From the NCBI RefSeq assembly GCF_035989285.1, contig NZ_CP108513.1, forward strand, positions 310,001-374,000: a stretch of DNA of 64,000 nucleotides. The letters run 5' to 3'. This document shows positions 1 through 8,426 of the stretch, piece by piece. The number at the start of each line of letters is the position of its first letter. The stretch's first letter is position 1. The position numbers were made by a program, and so were the translations under genes. This DNA comes from Streptomyces sp. NBC_01235 (GTDB lineage Bacteria; Actinomycetota; Actinomycetes; Streptomycetales; Streptomycetaceae). Under the pieces are notes generated by a model. It made no database searches. It saw only the letters and a program-made list of their open reading frames with translations, and had not been told where the DNA came from.

Positions 1-1
1 G

Positions 2-916
2 GACATGCAGTCCCCGGCGGACCGGTTCACCCCGGTTCCCGAGCAGGAACGGGACGTGCTGAGCCTGAGGATCCCTGGAGTGCTTGCCCTGGTGCCGCAG
101 CAGCGGACGGCGCCTGTGGTGGTCCCGGATCCGGCCGAAGCGGTGCCTGTTCCCGCCCCTCCCGAGGTGGTGCCGGCGGACGAGGGCGGGCCGGTGGAGT
201 TCGAGCGGGTGGTGCCTGCGAGTGGGAATCTGCAGGTGGCGGGCAAGCAGTTCTGGCTCAGTCCGGCCCGCTCGGGGCTGACGGTGACGTTCTGGGCCGA
301 CACCTCGGTGATCCATGTGCTGGTCGCGGGGACGCGGATCAAGACCGTGCGCTCGCACCTGTCCGTCTCTGATCTGGCGGTGCTGGCGGCCCGGGGAGGA
401 CGTGCGGCCGGCCCGGCACCGCTGCCTGTCGGCGACGGGGCGGCGTTCGAGGTGGACCGGGTGGTGAACAACAGCGGGCTGGTGGGCCTGGGCGGGCACC
501 AGGTGCTGGCCGCGGAGATTCTCGGCGGCCGCCAGGTGGGCATCCGGATAGACGGTGAGACGCTGTCGTTCTTCGACCTGTCCTCGCGGGAGCTGCTGCG
601 GGTGCGGCCCAACCCGCTCAGCTCCGACGAAGTCCAGCGTCTGCGCGGTCTGCGGCCCGCAGGCCCGCCGCCCAGGCCGAGCGTGGAGCCGGTGCGGGTG
701 CAGCGGCGGATCAGCGCTGTGGGCACGATCATGGTCTGCCGCCAGAGCGTCTCCCTCGGCCGCCCCTACGCAGGCCAGACGGTGACCGTGCACGTGTCGG
801 ACGCGACCCTCACCGTCCACCTGGACGGCCAGGTCCGCGTCATCCAGCGCACCACCGACATTCCCGTCCGCCACGTGAAGGCGAACAAACCCCGTGAAGT
901 TTCCGATGTTGTCTAG
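2..916 (+). CDS. IS481-family transposase, C-terminal part (5' end outside window)
   Basis: The frame is open from base 2, so the start lies upstream. The product begins DMQSPADRFTPVP, which matches the stretch following the DDE catalytic core of Streptomyces IS481-type transposases (typically RPHQ.LGM..PADRF). The remaining 300 residues hold three similar modules, each with a pattern like ..VVPASGNLQVAGKQFWL.. or VDRVVNNSGLVGLGGHQV, which look like SH3-like beta-barrel repeats seen at the C terminus of this transposase group. The catalytic DDE residues are not in the window. The gene ends 57 bases before the presumed IS terminus. Confidence 0.8.
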   Translation, partial: DMQSPADRFTPVPEQERDVLSLRIPGVLALVPQQRTAPVVVPDPAEAVPVPAPPEVVPADEGGPVEFERVVPASGNLQVAGKQFWLSPARSGLTVTFWADTSVIHVLVAGTRIKTVRSHLSVSDLAVLAARGGRAAGPAPLPVGDGAAFEVDRVVNNSGLVGLGGHQVLAAEILGGRQVGIRIDGETLSFFDLSSRELLRVRPNPLSSDEVQRLRGLRPAGPPPRPSVEPVRVQRRISAVGTIMVCRQSVSLGRPYAGQTVTVHVSDATLTVHLDGQVRVIQRTTDIPVRHVKANKPREVSDVV

Positions 917-929
917 GCCCACCGTCAAG

Positions 930-967
930 CATCACCTGGGACCAGAACGTCAGCCATCACCTGGGAC
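930..967. repeat. Subterminal direct repeats of the IS end
   Basis: The 13-mer CATCACCTGGGAC occurs at 930-942 and again at 955-967, 25 bases apart, followed by CAGA and TAGA respectively. Repeated motifs next to the tip are typical transposase-binding sites. The outer copy is part of the terminal repeat itself. Confidence 0.7.
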
Positions 968-2031
968 TAGACAATCCGGGCCAGGAGTCGCGTCATCAGG
1001 ATGGCGCCGGAGCCGCCGAGCGGGTGACCGACCCCGATCGCCCCGCCGAGCGGGTTGAGCCGCTCGGGATCGGCGCCGGTCTCGGCCAGCCAGGCCAACG
1101 GCACTGGTGCGAACGCCTCGTTGACCTCGTACACACCGATGTCGTCGATGGACAGTCCGGAGCGGCGCAGCACCTTCTGGGTCGCGGGGATCGGGCCGAG
1201 CAGCATCGTGATCGGGTCCGCGCCGCTGACCGCTCCGCAGTGGTAGCGGGCGATGGGAGTCAGGCCCAGTTCACGGGCCCGCTCCGGGGTGGTGACGAGC
1301 AGGGCGGCCGCGCCGTCGGAGATCTGCGAGGAGTTCCCGGCGTGGATCACGCCGTCCTCCTTGAACGACGGCTTGAGGCCGGCGAGCTTCTCCACCGAGG
1401 TTCCGCGTCGCAGCCCCTCGTCCACGCGGAACTTGGTGCCGTCGGCCTCGATCGGCACGGTGTGGTCGTCGAAGACGCCCGCGTCGGTCGCGGCGGCGGC
1501 CTTGGCGTGCGACTCGGAGGCGAACTCGTCGAGGCGGGTGCGGGTGAATCCCCAGCGTTCGGCGATGAGTTCGGCGCCGATGCCCTGGCTGAACCCGGAT
1601 CCGTCGTAGCGGGCGATCGCGGCGGGGCCGTACGGCTGTCCCGTGGTCCGGTGCGAGCCGAGCGGCACCCGGCTCATGGTCTCGACGCCGCCCGCGACCA
1701 CGAGGTCGTACTGGCCCGCCATGACGGCGTGCGCGGCCTGGTCGACCGCCTGCTGGCTGGAGCCGCAGGCCCGGTTGACCGTGACGGCCGGGACGTGTTC
1801 GGGCCAGCCGGCGGCGAGTACGGCGAACCGGCCCACATTGCTGGACTGGTCGCCGATCTGGGTCACACAGCCCCAGACCACGTCGTCCACCGTGCCGGGG
1901 TCGATGCCGGTGCGCTCGACGAGGGCCTTGAGCACCTCGGCCGACAGATCCGCCGCGTGCACCGAGGCGAGCGAACCGTTGCGCTTGCCGATCGGGGTGC
2001 GTACGGCGTCGACGATGACGGCGTCTCGCAT
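967..2031 (-). CDS. Acetyl-CoA acetyltransferase (thiolase), C-terminus lost to IS insertion
   Basis: Degradative thiolase family, which cleaves 3-ketoacyl-CoA with CoA to release a shortened acyl-CoA. The product is 354 residues, against about 385-395 for the family. The nucleophile is visible in NRACGSSQQ (Cys89), and the GVGHPLGGSG motif carries His336. The reading frame then runs into the IS terminus: the last codon and the TAG stop at 967-969 are IS sequence. The usual final 30-40 residues, with the CxG motif that supplies the second catalytic cysteine, are missing, so the protein is probably inactive. ATG at 2031 has AAGGAG 6 bases upstream. It is the last gene of a nine-gene minus-strand operon. 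Confidence 0.9.
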   Translation of the reverse strand: MRDAVIVDAVRTPIGKRNGSLASVHAADLSAEVLKALVERTGIDPGTVDDVVWGCVTQIGDQSSNVGRFAVLAAGWPEHVPAVTVNRACGSSQQAVDQAAHAVMAGQYDLVVAGGVETMSRVPLGSHRTTGQPYGPAAIARYDGSGFSQGIGAELIAERWGFTRTRLDEFASESHAKAAAATDAGVFDDHTVPIEADGTKFRVDEGLRRGTSVEKLAGLKPSFKEDGVIHAGNSSQISDGAAALLVTTPERARELGLTPIARYHCGAVSGADPITMLLGPIPATQKVLRRSGLSIDDIGVYEVNEAFAPVPLAWLAETGADPERLNPLGGAIGVGHPLGGSGAILMTRLLARIV

Positions 2032-2044
2032 GGCAACTCCTTCG

Positions 2045-3163
2045 TCAGGTCAATTCGGGGAACCGCACGCCCCAGTCCCGGAACACGGCTTGGGTGTCGG
2101 CGCCGACAGTCGGTGCCACACGGCCCGCGCTCGACGGGGTCGCCGAGAACCGGGGCGCGGCGGCGGGCTGGACCACTCCGTCGCGGGCGAACAGGCTGCC
2201 GCGTGCGGCGAGATGCGGGTGGGCGGCCGCCTCCGTGAGGCTCAGGACGGGCGCCACGCAGGCGTCGGTGCCCTCGAAGAGCTCCGCCCACTCGTCCCGG
2301 GTGCGCTCCGCGAAGCGTGTCGCCAGCAGCTTCCGCAGCCGCGGCCAGGTCGAGCGGTCGTGCTGCCGGTCCGGGTCCACGTCCAGGTCGAGCAGTTCGA
2401 CCAGGCGTCGGTAGAACTTGCGCTCCAGCGCGCCGACGGCCACATGTCGGCCGTCCTTGGTCTCGTAGACGGCGTAGAAGGGCCAGCCGCCGTCGAAGCG
2501 GTTGACACCCCGTTCGTCGCTCCACTCCTCGCGTGCGAGTTTGGCGAAGGTGCTGGCGAGGAGGTGTGCGGTGCCGTCGACGATGGCCGCGTCGACGACC
2601 TGGCCGCGGCCGGTGCGGGCGGCGGCGTGCAGGGCGGCCAGGACGCCGATGACGAGGTAGCAGCCGCCGCCCCCGAAGTCGCCGACGAGGTTCAGCGGAA
2701 TCTGCGGCGGGCCGTCCGCGTCCCCGACGGCGCCGAGCGCGCCCGTCAGCGCGATGTAGGTGATGTCATGTCCGGCCGCGGCTGCGAGGGGTCCTTCCTG
2801 GCCCCAGCCGGTCATCCGGCCGTAGACCAGGCGGGGGTTGCGGGCCAGGCAGTCGTGCGGGCCGATGCCCAGCCGTTCGGTGACGCCGGGGCGGAACCCC
2901 TCGATCAACACGTCCGCGCGCTCGACGAGTTGGAGGAGCGCGGTGGTCGCGGCCGGGGCCTTCAGGTCGAGTACGACCGACCGCTTGCCCCGGTTGAGCA
3001 CGTCCGCCGGGCCGCCCGCGTCCGGTTCGTCCGCCCGCCCGGGCCGGTCCACCCGGACGACCTCCGCCCCGAGGTCGGCCAGGAGCATCCCGGCGAACGG
3101 CCCCGGTCCGATGCCGCCGAGTTCGACGACCCGGCAGCCGGCCAGCGGGCCTGTCCCCGGCAC
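2045..3163 (-). CDS. Alpha-methylacyl-CoA racemase-like CoA transferase family III protein
   Basis: CaiB/BaiF fold protein of 372 residues. The segment AGHDITYIALTGALGAVG and then NLVGDFGGGG match the His- and Asp-bearing motifs of alpha-methylacyl-CoA racemases (Mcr/AMACR), which invert the 2-methyl stereocentre of branched acyl-CoAs before beta-oxidation. The N-terminal Rossmann motif reads GPFAGMLLADLGAEVVRVDRPG. GTG at 3163 is chosen because it lies 2 bases after the enoyl-CoA hydratase stop and the alignable sequence begins right there; a longer open frame upstream overlaps the hydratase gene and is spurious. A methyl-branched substrate such as a steroid or isoprenoid side chain is suggested, not proven. 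Confidence 0.8.
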   Translation of the reverse strand: MPGTGPLAGCRVVELGGIGPGPFAGMLLADLGAEVVRVDRPGRADEPDAGGPADVLNRGKRSVVLDLKAPAATTALLQLVERADVLIEGFRPGVTERLGIGPHDCLARNPRLVYGRMTGWGQEGPLAAAAGHDITYIALTGALGAVGDADGPPQIPLNLVGDFGGGGCYLVIGVLAALHAAARTGRGQVVDAAIVDGTAHLLASTFAKLAREEWSDERGVNRFDGGWPFYAVYETKDGRHVAVGALERKFYRRLVELLDLDVDPDRQHDRSTWPRLRKLLATRFAERTRDEWAELFEGTDACVAPVLSLTEAAAHPHLAARGSLFARDGVVQPAAAPRFSATPSSAGRVAPTVGADTQAVFRDWGVRFPELT

Positions 3164-3165
3164 CG

Positions 3166-3930
3166 TCAGCGTCCCTTCCAGACCGGCGCCCGCTTCTCGG
3201 CGAACGCGGTGGCCCCCTCGCTCGCGTCCTCGGACCGGAACACGGGCTCGGCGATGTCGAAGGACTCGGCCCATCCCTCCTCGAGGGTCCAGTCGGCGGC
3301 GGAGCGTGCGATGCGTTTGGTCGCCTCGACGGCGAGGGGGCCGTTCGCCGCGATGGTCCGCGCGAGTTCCAGCGCGCCCTCCAGCGCGCCGCCCTCGTCG
3401 GTGAGCCGGTTGACCAGGCCGACCTCGGCGGCCCGGACCGCGCTGATCGGTTCGCCGGTCAGCAGCAGCTCCAGCGCGATCGCGTACGGGATCCGGCGGG
3501 GCAGTTGCAACGCCGCGCCCGCGCGGGCGACCAGCGACCGCTTCACCTCCGGCACCCCCAGCCGCGCCGAGCGGGACGCGACGACGAGGTCGCAGGCCAG
3601 CAGCAGTTCGAAGCCGCCGGCCAGCGCCCAGCCCTCGACCGCGGCGATCAGCGGTTTGCGCGGTGGGGTCATGCTGATCCCGCACAGGCCGCGGCCCGGG
3701 ATCGCCGGGGTCTCGCCGCGCAGCCACGCCTTGAGGTCCATTCCCGCCGAGAACGTGCCGCCGGCGCCCGTGAGCACACCGGCCCACAGTCCGTCCGTCT
3801 CGTCGAGTTCGTCCACCGCTGCCGCCACACCGGAGGCGACCCCGGCGTCCAGGGCGTTCTTCACCGCCGGGCGGTTGATCGTGATGACCTGGACCGGGCC
3901 GCGCCGCTCCACCAGTACCTCGTCCGACAC
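3166..3930 (-). CDS. Enoyl-CoA hydratase/isomerase family protein
   Basis: Crotonase fold, 254 residues, the usual length. The first oxyanion-hole loop is GAGGTFSAGMDLKAW and the second is WALAGGFELLLACD. A glutamate follows in LGVPEVKRSLVA, the position of the first catalytic acid, but the second acid position carries ARAGA, so isomerase or hydrolase activity cannot be excluded. The GTG start at 3930 has a strong AGGAGGAG ribosome site 6-8 bases upstream. The gene sits between the MaoC-type hydratase (22 bases upstream) and the racemase-like gene (2 bases downstream) in the same operon. Confidence 0.85.
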   Translation of the reverse strand: MSDEVLVERRGPVQVITINRPAVKNALDAGVASGVAAAVDELDETDGLWAGVLTGAGGTFSAGMDLKAWLRGETPAIPGRGLCGISMTPPRKPLIAAVEGWALAGGFELLLACDLVVASRSARLGVPEVKRSLVARAGAALQLPRRIPYAIALELLLTGEPISAVRAAEVGLVNRLTDEGGALEGALELARTIAANGPLAVEATKRIARSAADWTLEEGWAESFDIAEPVFRSEDASEGATAFAEKRAPVWKGR

Positions 3931-3952
3931 CTTGTCTCCTCCTGTGTTGTTC

Positions 3953-5203
3953 TCAGTCGCCGGTCACCGCGAACCGGGCCAGTTCATGGGCGACCATGCC
4001 GTCCAGGTCGTTCGCGGGCGGTGCCGGGAGCTCGACGGCGTGGTCGCGGGTCGGCAGCAGGACGACGGCCGTGCCGGGGGTGGTGACCTCTCCCCGCTGG
4101 TTCTCGCAGCGCACCTCGATGTGCACCTCGGCCCGCCCGTCCGCCTGGCGCTTGTCGACGACCGTGCCGCGCACCCAGGTGGTGTCGCCTAGGTAGTTGA
4201 ACCGGCGGTGCTCGCAGCGCAGTTTCCACAGCCAGCCGTCGTCCCCGATCCAGTCGGTGAGCAGATGGCACAGCCAGGTCTCGCGCATGCCGCCGTAGTC
4301 GTAGGGGTTCGGCAGCCCGAGTTCCTTGGCCCGCTCGGGCTCCCAGTGCAGGCGCTGCACGGTGTCCGGTACGTTCAGCGCGTTGGGCGGGTAGAGCCCG
4401 GGGGCCTTGCGCCGGACGCGCGCGGCGATCCCGAAGGTCCCGGGCGGGGTGAGCTGCATGCCCCAGCCCAGATGCCAGACGACCACGTCCGTGGTGGTGA
4501 GCGGCCCTTTCACCCGGGGCTGCAGTTCCTCGCCGATCTCGACGTCCTCCCAGTGGCGCGGCTCGGCGCCGCGCCGGGTCTCCGCCGCGTACGCCGCGTC
4601 GATCTCGGCGAGTTGCCCGGCCGTGTAGGGCTGCTGCGCGAGCTGTTCCTTGGCGCGCTTCCTCGACGTGTGCCGCTCGGCGTTGATCCAGGTGCCGCGC
4701 CGCAGGGCGTGCATCTCGCCACGGCCGTTGGCATAGAGGTAGTCGCGCACGACGTGTGCGGTGCGCCCGCCGAAGCTGCTGCGCTTGAGCCGTACGCCGA
4801 CCTGGGTCTGCAACACCCGGCAGCGGTCGCCGAGTTGGAGGGGACGCCACCATTCGAACTCCATCACCGCCTGGTAGGAGCCCAGTCCGGCGAACGGGTC
4901 GCCCTTGAGCAGCGCCTTGGTCCGCGGGTCCGGGGCGGGCGCGGCGTCCTGGCCCATCGTGTAGAGGAAGGCGGGCGGGGCGACGAGGGATCCCCAGCGG
5001 GTCTTCGCCGCGTACTCGGGGTCGCAGTAGAGCGGGTTGTCGTCGCCGTAGCCGTACGCGAAGTGCCGTGTCCCGTCCCAGGTCACCTCGTAGTTGTGCG
5101 GGGGGTTGCGCTGCGGCTCGGGTACGCCGAGGCGGCGGCGGGAGCGCTCGACCGCCTCCTCGGTCAGGACGCCGAACCCCTTCTCCTCCTGCGTGCTCGT
5201 CAT
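3953..5203 (-). CDS. MaoC-family dehydratase with N-terminal FAS1-like hot-dog domain
   Basis: The 416-residue product looks like a double hot-dog protein. The N-terminal half resembles the FAS1-like dehydratase domain (NYEVTWDGTRHFAYGYGDDNPLYCD; WGSLVAPPAFLYTMG). The C-terminal half is MaoC-like (PLTTTDVVVWHLGWG; LLTDWIGDDGWL). Such proteins hydrate trans-2-enoyl-CoAs to 3-hydroxyacyl-CoAs, often with bulky substrates. The start ATG at 5203 overlaps the TGA of the upstream ligase gene (ATGA), implying translational coupling. A longer frame upstream is only the shadow of the ligase. Confidence 0.8.
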   Translation of the reverse strand: MTSTQEEKGFGVLTEEAVERSRRRLGVPEPQRNPPHNYEVTWDGTRHFAYGYGDDNPLYCDPEYAAKTRWGSLVAPPAFLYTMGQDAAPAPDPRTKALLKGDPFAGLGSYQAVMEFEWWRPLQLGDRCRVLQTQVGVRLKRSSFGGRTAHVVRDYLYANGRGEMHALRRGTWINAERHTSRKRAKEQLAQQPYTAGQLAEIDAAYAAETRRGAEPRHWEDVEIGEELQPRVKGPLTTTDVVVWHLGWGMQLTPPGTFGIAARVRRKAPGLYPPNALNVPDTVQRLHWEPERAKELGLPNPYDYGGMRETWLCHLLTDWIGDDGWLWKLRCEHRRFNYLGDTTWVRGTVVDKRQADGRAEVHIEVRCENQRGEVTTPGTAVVLLPTRDHAVELPAPPANDLDGMVAHELARFAVTGD

Positions 5204-6717
5204 CGCAGATCCTCCTTGACACGTTCGGGCTCCGCGAGCGCGAGCCGGGCCCGGACCAGCTCCAGCAACTCCACGCGGCTCACCTTGCTCGAGGGGGTCC
5301 GCGGCAGTGCGTCGAGGACGACGATGTGGGACGGCACTTCGTAGGGGGTGAGCCGGGTCCGGCAGAGTTCGATGAGTTCGGCGGTGGTGGGCGCGGTGCG
5401 CCCCGGCTCGGCCACGACCGCCGCGACGGGCACCTCGCCGAGCCGCGGGTCGGGCAGCCCTGCCACGGCCGCCTCCCGCACCGCCGGATGCGTCTCCAGG
5501 ACGCGTTTGACCGTCTCCGGCTGCACCTTGAAGCCGCCGCGGATGATGGCGTCGTCGGCACGCCCCTCGATCCACACGAACCGGTCGGCGTCCAGCCGGG
5601 CCAGATCGCTGGTGCGCACCCATGCCCGGGCGCCGCCCGGGCTCTGCTCGGTGCGGACCTCCAGCCGGCCGGTCGTCCCGACGGGCAGTTCGACGCCGTC
5701 CTCACCGGTGACCCTCAAGTCGACGCCGGGGAAGGCGCGTCCGGCGCTGCCGGCCTTGCGCTCCCACCAACGCTCGTGCAGCGGCAGCGTCCATCCGGCG
5801 ACCGCTCCGGCGAACTCGGTGGCCCCGTAGGTCATCAGAACGGGGATGCCGTAGGTGCGGTGGAACGCGTCGGCGAGTTCGGGCGGACAGGGGGCCGTGC
5901 CCGAGGTGACGACCTCGAGACTCGCCAGCCGCTCCTTCGGCACGTCCGCGTCGAGCACGGCGCGGATCGCGGCGGGTACCAGGCTCGTCGCCCGCAGCCG
6001 GTGCCGTTCCACGGAGCTCGCCCAAGGTTCGACGGCGAACTTGGGCAGCAGGAGCATGCGGCGCCCGGTGGCGAGGCAGGCGAGCGCCCGCCACAGCCCT
6101 CCGATGTGCACGAGAGGGCTGGCGACCAGCGACGCCGACCGCGAGAGCAGCCTGCCGGACTTCGGGGTCTGGCCGCCGGAGACGAGCGCCTGGTCCAGCT
6201 GGCCGATGCGCAGGTGCACCCGTTTCGGGGGGCCGGTGGTGCCGGAGGTGAGCATCTCCACGGCGACGCCCGGGTTGGCCGGTGCGTCGGCGGGCGCGGT
6301 GCCGCCCGCAGGGCGCAGTGCGCCGTCGGTGTCCAGCGCCAGGGCCGCGCCGTGGGCCGTCATGGCGGCGAGGACGCCCTCGCGGGCGAGGGGCTCGGGA
6401 CCGGAGACGACGACGGGAGGCGCGGAGCGGTCGATGTCGGCGGCCAGTCGCGCGGCGGGCTGGAGCGGGCTGAGCATCACCAGGCAGCGCCCGGAGGCGA
6501 TCACCGCGGCGACGACGGCGACGTGCTCGGGCCGGTTCTCCAGGACCAGACCGACACGGGCGCCGGTGCGCAGACCGGCCGCGTCGAGCGCGTCGACGAC
6601 CGTCCGTGCGATCTCCTGGACCTGCCCCCAGGTCCACCAGTCCCCGTGGTGCTCGATCGCCTCGGCGTCGGCGGGCGCTTCGGCCAGCAGGCGGGTCAGG
6701 CGGTCACGAATTCCCAC
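5200..6717 (-). CDS. AMP-dependent acyl-CoA ligase
   Basis: ANL-superfamily acyl-CoA synthetase of 505 residues, activating a carboxylic acid with ATP and CoA. The P-loop-like motif is EMLTSGTTGPPKR, the hinge motif is GRADDAIIRGGFKVQPETV, and the catalytic C-terminal lysine lies in PRTPSSKVSR. The first gene after a 105-base gap holding short repeats, it overlaps the downstream MaoC gene by 4 bases. It presumably activates the acid form of the pathway substrate or an intermediate; a second, different ligase is encoded at 14188-15699. Confidence 0.85.
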   Translation of the reverse strand: MGIRDRLTRLLAEAPADAEAIEHHGDWWTWGQVQEIARTVVDALDAAGLRTGARVGLVLENRPEHVAVVAAVIASGRCLVMLSPLQPAARLAADIDRSAPPVVVSGPEPLAREGVLAAMTAHGAALALDTDGALRPAGGTAPADAPANPGVAVEMLTSGTTGPPKRVHLRIGQLDQALVSGGQTPKSGRLLSRSASLVASPLVHIGGLWRALACLATGRRMLLLPKFAVEPWASSVERHRLRATSLVPAAIRAVLDADVPKERLASLEVVTSGTAPCPPELADAFHRTYGIPVLMTYGATEFAGAVAGWTLPLHERWWERKAGSAGRAFPGVDLRVTGEDGVELPVGTTGRLEVRTEQSPGGARAWVRTSDLARLDADRFVWIEGRADDAIIRGGFKVQPETVKRVLETHPAVREAAVAGLPDPRLGEVPVAAVVAEPGRTAPTTAELIELCRTRLTPYEVPSHIVVLDALPRTPSSKVSRVELLELVRARLALAEPERVKEDLR

Positions 6718-6822
6718 GTGATCAGCCTCTCGATCATGATCAGCCTTTCGGCAGGACGGTCAGGACAGTGCGGTCAGGACAGCCAGGAGAATCAGAGGGT
6801 CGGGAGGGTCGGGAGGGTCGGG
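6718..6822. repeat. Short repeats in the gap between ligase and dehydrogenase genes
   Basis: Three exact tandem copies of AGGGTCGGG fill 6796-6822 and abut the dehydrogenase stop codon. Close by, ATCAGCCTCTCG/ATCAGCCTTTCG and CGGTCAGGACAG (twice) are also near-direct repeats. In an operon with mostly overlapping genes this 105-base gap is unusual. It may be replication slippage or a leftover of rearrangement; no gene is visible in it. Confidence 0.6.
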
Positions 6823-7974
6823 TCAGCGGTGTCGGATTCCGACCAGGTCGGCCAGCCGGGCCCGGTGCGCCGCCGGGTTCCCGAACAGCTGCTCCGACGA
6901 CTTCGCACGCTTCAGGTACAGATGCGCGTCGTGCTCCCACGTGTAGCCGATGCCGCCGTGGATCTGGATGTTCTCCTTGGCGGCGTGGGTGAAGGCGTCC
7001 GCGCAGTACGCCGCCGCGAGGGCCGCGGACACCGCCAGTCCGGACACCGGCGGCCCGGATCCGCCCTCGGCGGCCACGGACGCCGCGTGGTAGGCCGCCG
7101 ACCGGGCGGCCTCCACCTTGACCAGGGTGTCGGCGCACTTGTGCTTGATCGCCTGGAACGATCCGATGGGGCGGCCGAACTGGGTCCGGACCTTCGCGTA
7201 CTCCACCGCGCCGTCCAGACACGCCTGGGCCCCGCCGACCTGCTCGGCGGCCAGCGCGACGACCGCGAGGTCGAGCACGGTGAGCAGATACGCCGACGCG
7301 TCCCCGTCCGGCCCGACCCGCAGCGCCGGCGCGCCGTCGAGGTCGACGCGCCCCAGGTGCCGGGTCGGATCGAGCGTCTCCAGCCTGGTGCGGGTCACTC
7401 CGGGCGCCGCGGCGTCGACGGCGAACAGCGCGGGTCCGGTGTCGGCGCGTGCCACGACGAGCAGCAGGTCGGCGGTGTGGCCGTCGACGACGAACATCTT
7501 GGTGCCGGACACCGTCCAGCCGTCCCGGCCGTCGTCGCCACCGGGTGCCGCCCGGGCCGTGACGTCCGCCGGCAGCCAGGATCCGCTCGCCTCGGCGAGC
7601 GCGAGAGTGGCGGTGAGCGAGCCGTCGGCGATCGCGGGCAGCCAGCGTGCCTTCGCCGCGGCGTCTTCGGAGACCGCGAGGGCCTGTCCCGCGAGGGCCA
7701 CGGTCGCGAAGTACGGCGACGGCAGCAGTGCCCGTCCCGTCTCCTCCAGCACGATCCCCAACTCGACCGGGCCGCCGCCGGATCCGCCGTACTCCTCGGG
7801 CAACGCCAGCCCGTGCAGCCCGAGTTGTCCGGCCATCTGCCGCCACAGCTGCGGATCGTGCCCCTCGTCGGACTCCATCCAGCGGCGCACCGCCGCGCTC
7901 GGCGCCTTGTCCGCCAGGAAGCGGCGCAGGGTCGTGCGGAGCTCCTCCTGCTCCTCGGTGAACGTCAGTCCCAC
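6823..7974 (-). CDS. Acyl-CoA dehydrogenase
   Basis: FAD-dependent acyl-CoA dehydrogenase fold, 383 residues. Visible are LHGLALPEEYGGSGGG near residue 50, the FAD/substrate region ALAEASGSW, KVRTQFGRPIGSFQAIKHKCAD, and the C-terminal QIHGGIGYTWEHDAHLYLKRA. The last pattern is common in FadE subunits of actinobacterial steroid catabolism, many of which work as heterotetramers. GTG at 7974 is chosen because the family N-terminus (GLTFTEEQEELR) begins there; it overlaps the VOC gene stop by 10 bases. Longer open frame upstream is a shadow of the VOC and P450 genes. Confidence 0.85.
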   Translation of the reverse strand: MGLTFTEEQEELRTTLRRFLADKAPSAAVRRWMESDEGHDPQLWRQMAGQLGLHGLALPEEYGGSGGGPVELGIVLEETGRALLPSPYFATVALAGQALAVSEDAAAKARWLPAIADGSLTATLALAEASGSWLPADVTARAAPGGDDGRDGWTVSGTKMFVVDGHTADLLLVVARADTGPALFAVDAAAPGVTRTRLETLDPTRHLGRVDLDGAPALRVGPDGDASAYLLTVLDLAVVALAAEQVGGAQACLDGAVEYAKVRTQFGRPIGSFQAIKHKCADTLVKVEAARSAAYHAASVAAEGGSGPPVSGLAVSAALAAAYCADAFTHAAKENIQIHGGIGYTWEHDAHLYLKRAKSSEQLFGNPAAHRARLADLVGIRHR

Positions 7975-8426
7975 GTCGGCGCCTTCGAGCGCAGGTAGGC
8001 GTCGAAGTCCGGCATCCGGGACCGTTCGACGATCTCGATCCGTACGCCGGAGGGATCCAGGTGGTAGGCGAAGATCGACGGCGCACCGTCGACCAGCGCA
8101 CAGGCCTCCAGCGCGAACCCCGCCTCCTCCAGCCGCTTCGACGTCGTCGGGACGTCGTCGCAGAAGTAGCCGAGGTGATGTTCGGCCGCGGTCCAGGGCG
8201 TCCCCGGGATCTCCTGCACGAGTTCGATGTACGGGGCGTCCAGCGAGTACGCGTACCGCAGCGGGAGCACGCGGTCGCCGTCCGCCAGTCGGACCGGCAG
8301 TTCGGCGGACATGGTCTCGGTCCACCGACAGCCCGCGACCTCGCTCATCCGGGTCTTCGCCGCCTCGATGTCCGGGACGACGATTCCGGTGTGGTAGAGG
8401 TCCGTTGCCCTGAGGGGGTGCGTCAT
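7965..8426 (-). CDS. VOC (glyoxalase-fold) family protein
   Basis: A 153-residue vicinal-oxygen-chelate protein with two beta-alpha-beta-beta-beta modules. Candidate metal ligands are the His in LYHTGIVVPDIEAA, the Glu in PYIELVQEIPG, the His in HHLGYFCDDVP and the Glu in VRIEIVERS. The set resembles methylmalonyl-CoA epimerase-type proteins, but dioxygenase or isomerase roles are equally possible. ATG at 8426 overlaps the P450 stop (ATGA), so it is coupled to the P450. Its position between a P450 and an acyl-CoA dehydrogenase suggests it acts on a pathway intermediate. Confidence 0.75.
   Translation of the reverse strand: MTHPLRATDLYHTGIVVPDIEAAKTRMSEVAGCRWTETMSAELPVRLADGDRVLPLRYAYSLDAPYIELVQEIPGTPWTAAEHHLGYFCDDVPTTSKRLEEAGFALEACALVDGAPSIFAYHLDPSGVRIEIVERSRMPDFDAYLRSKAPTWD

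Larger units (their letters stand above)
1..973 (+). mobile_element. IS481-type insertion sequence, right end only
   Basis: The window opens inside an insertion sequence. It carries the 3' part of a transposase gene (to 916) and a terminus ending near 973, where the other strand reads TGTCTAGTCCCAGGTGATGG, a TGT-type end. The first base beyond about 973 belongs to a thiolase gene on the minus strand, whose reading frame is cut here. The left end and target duplication lie outside the window, so the exact boundary is uncertain by a few bases. Confidence 0.75.

Noticed and set aside
1643..4192. 849-codon plus-strand frame
   Set aside because: Opposite the thiolase, racemase-like and hydratase genes; no family-like sequence and no ribosome site.
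6796..6822. Possible CRISPR-like repeat
   Set aside because: Three 9-base tandem copies without spacers; too short and contiguous for a CRISPR array.
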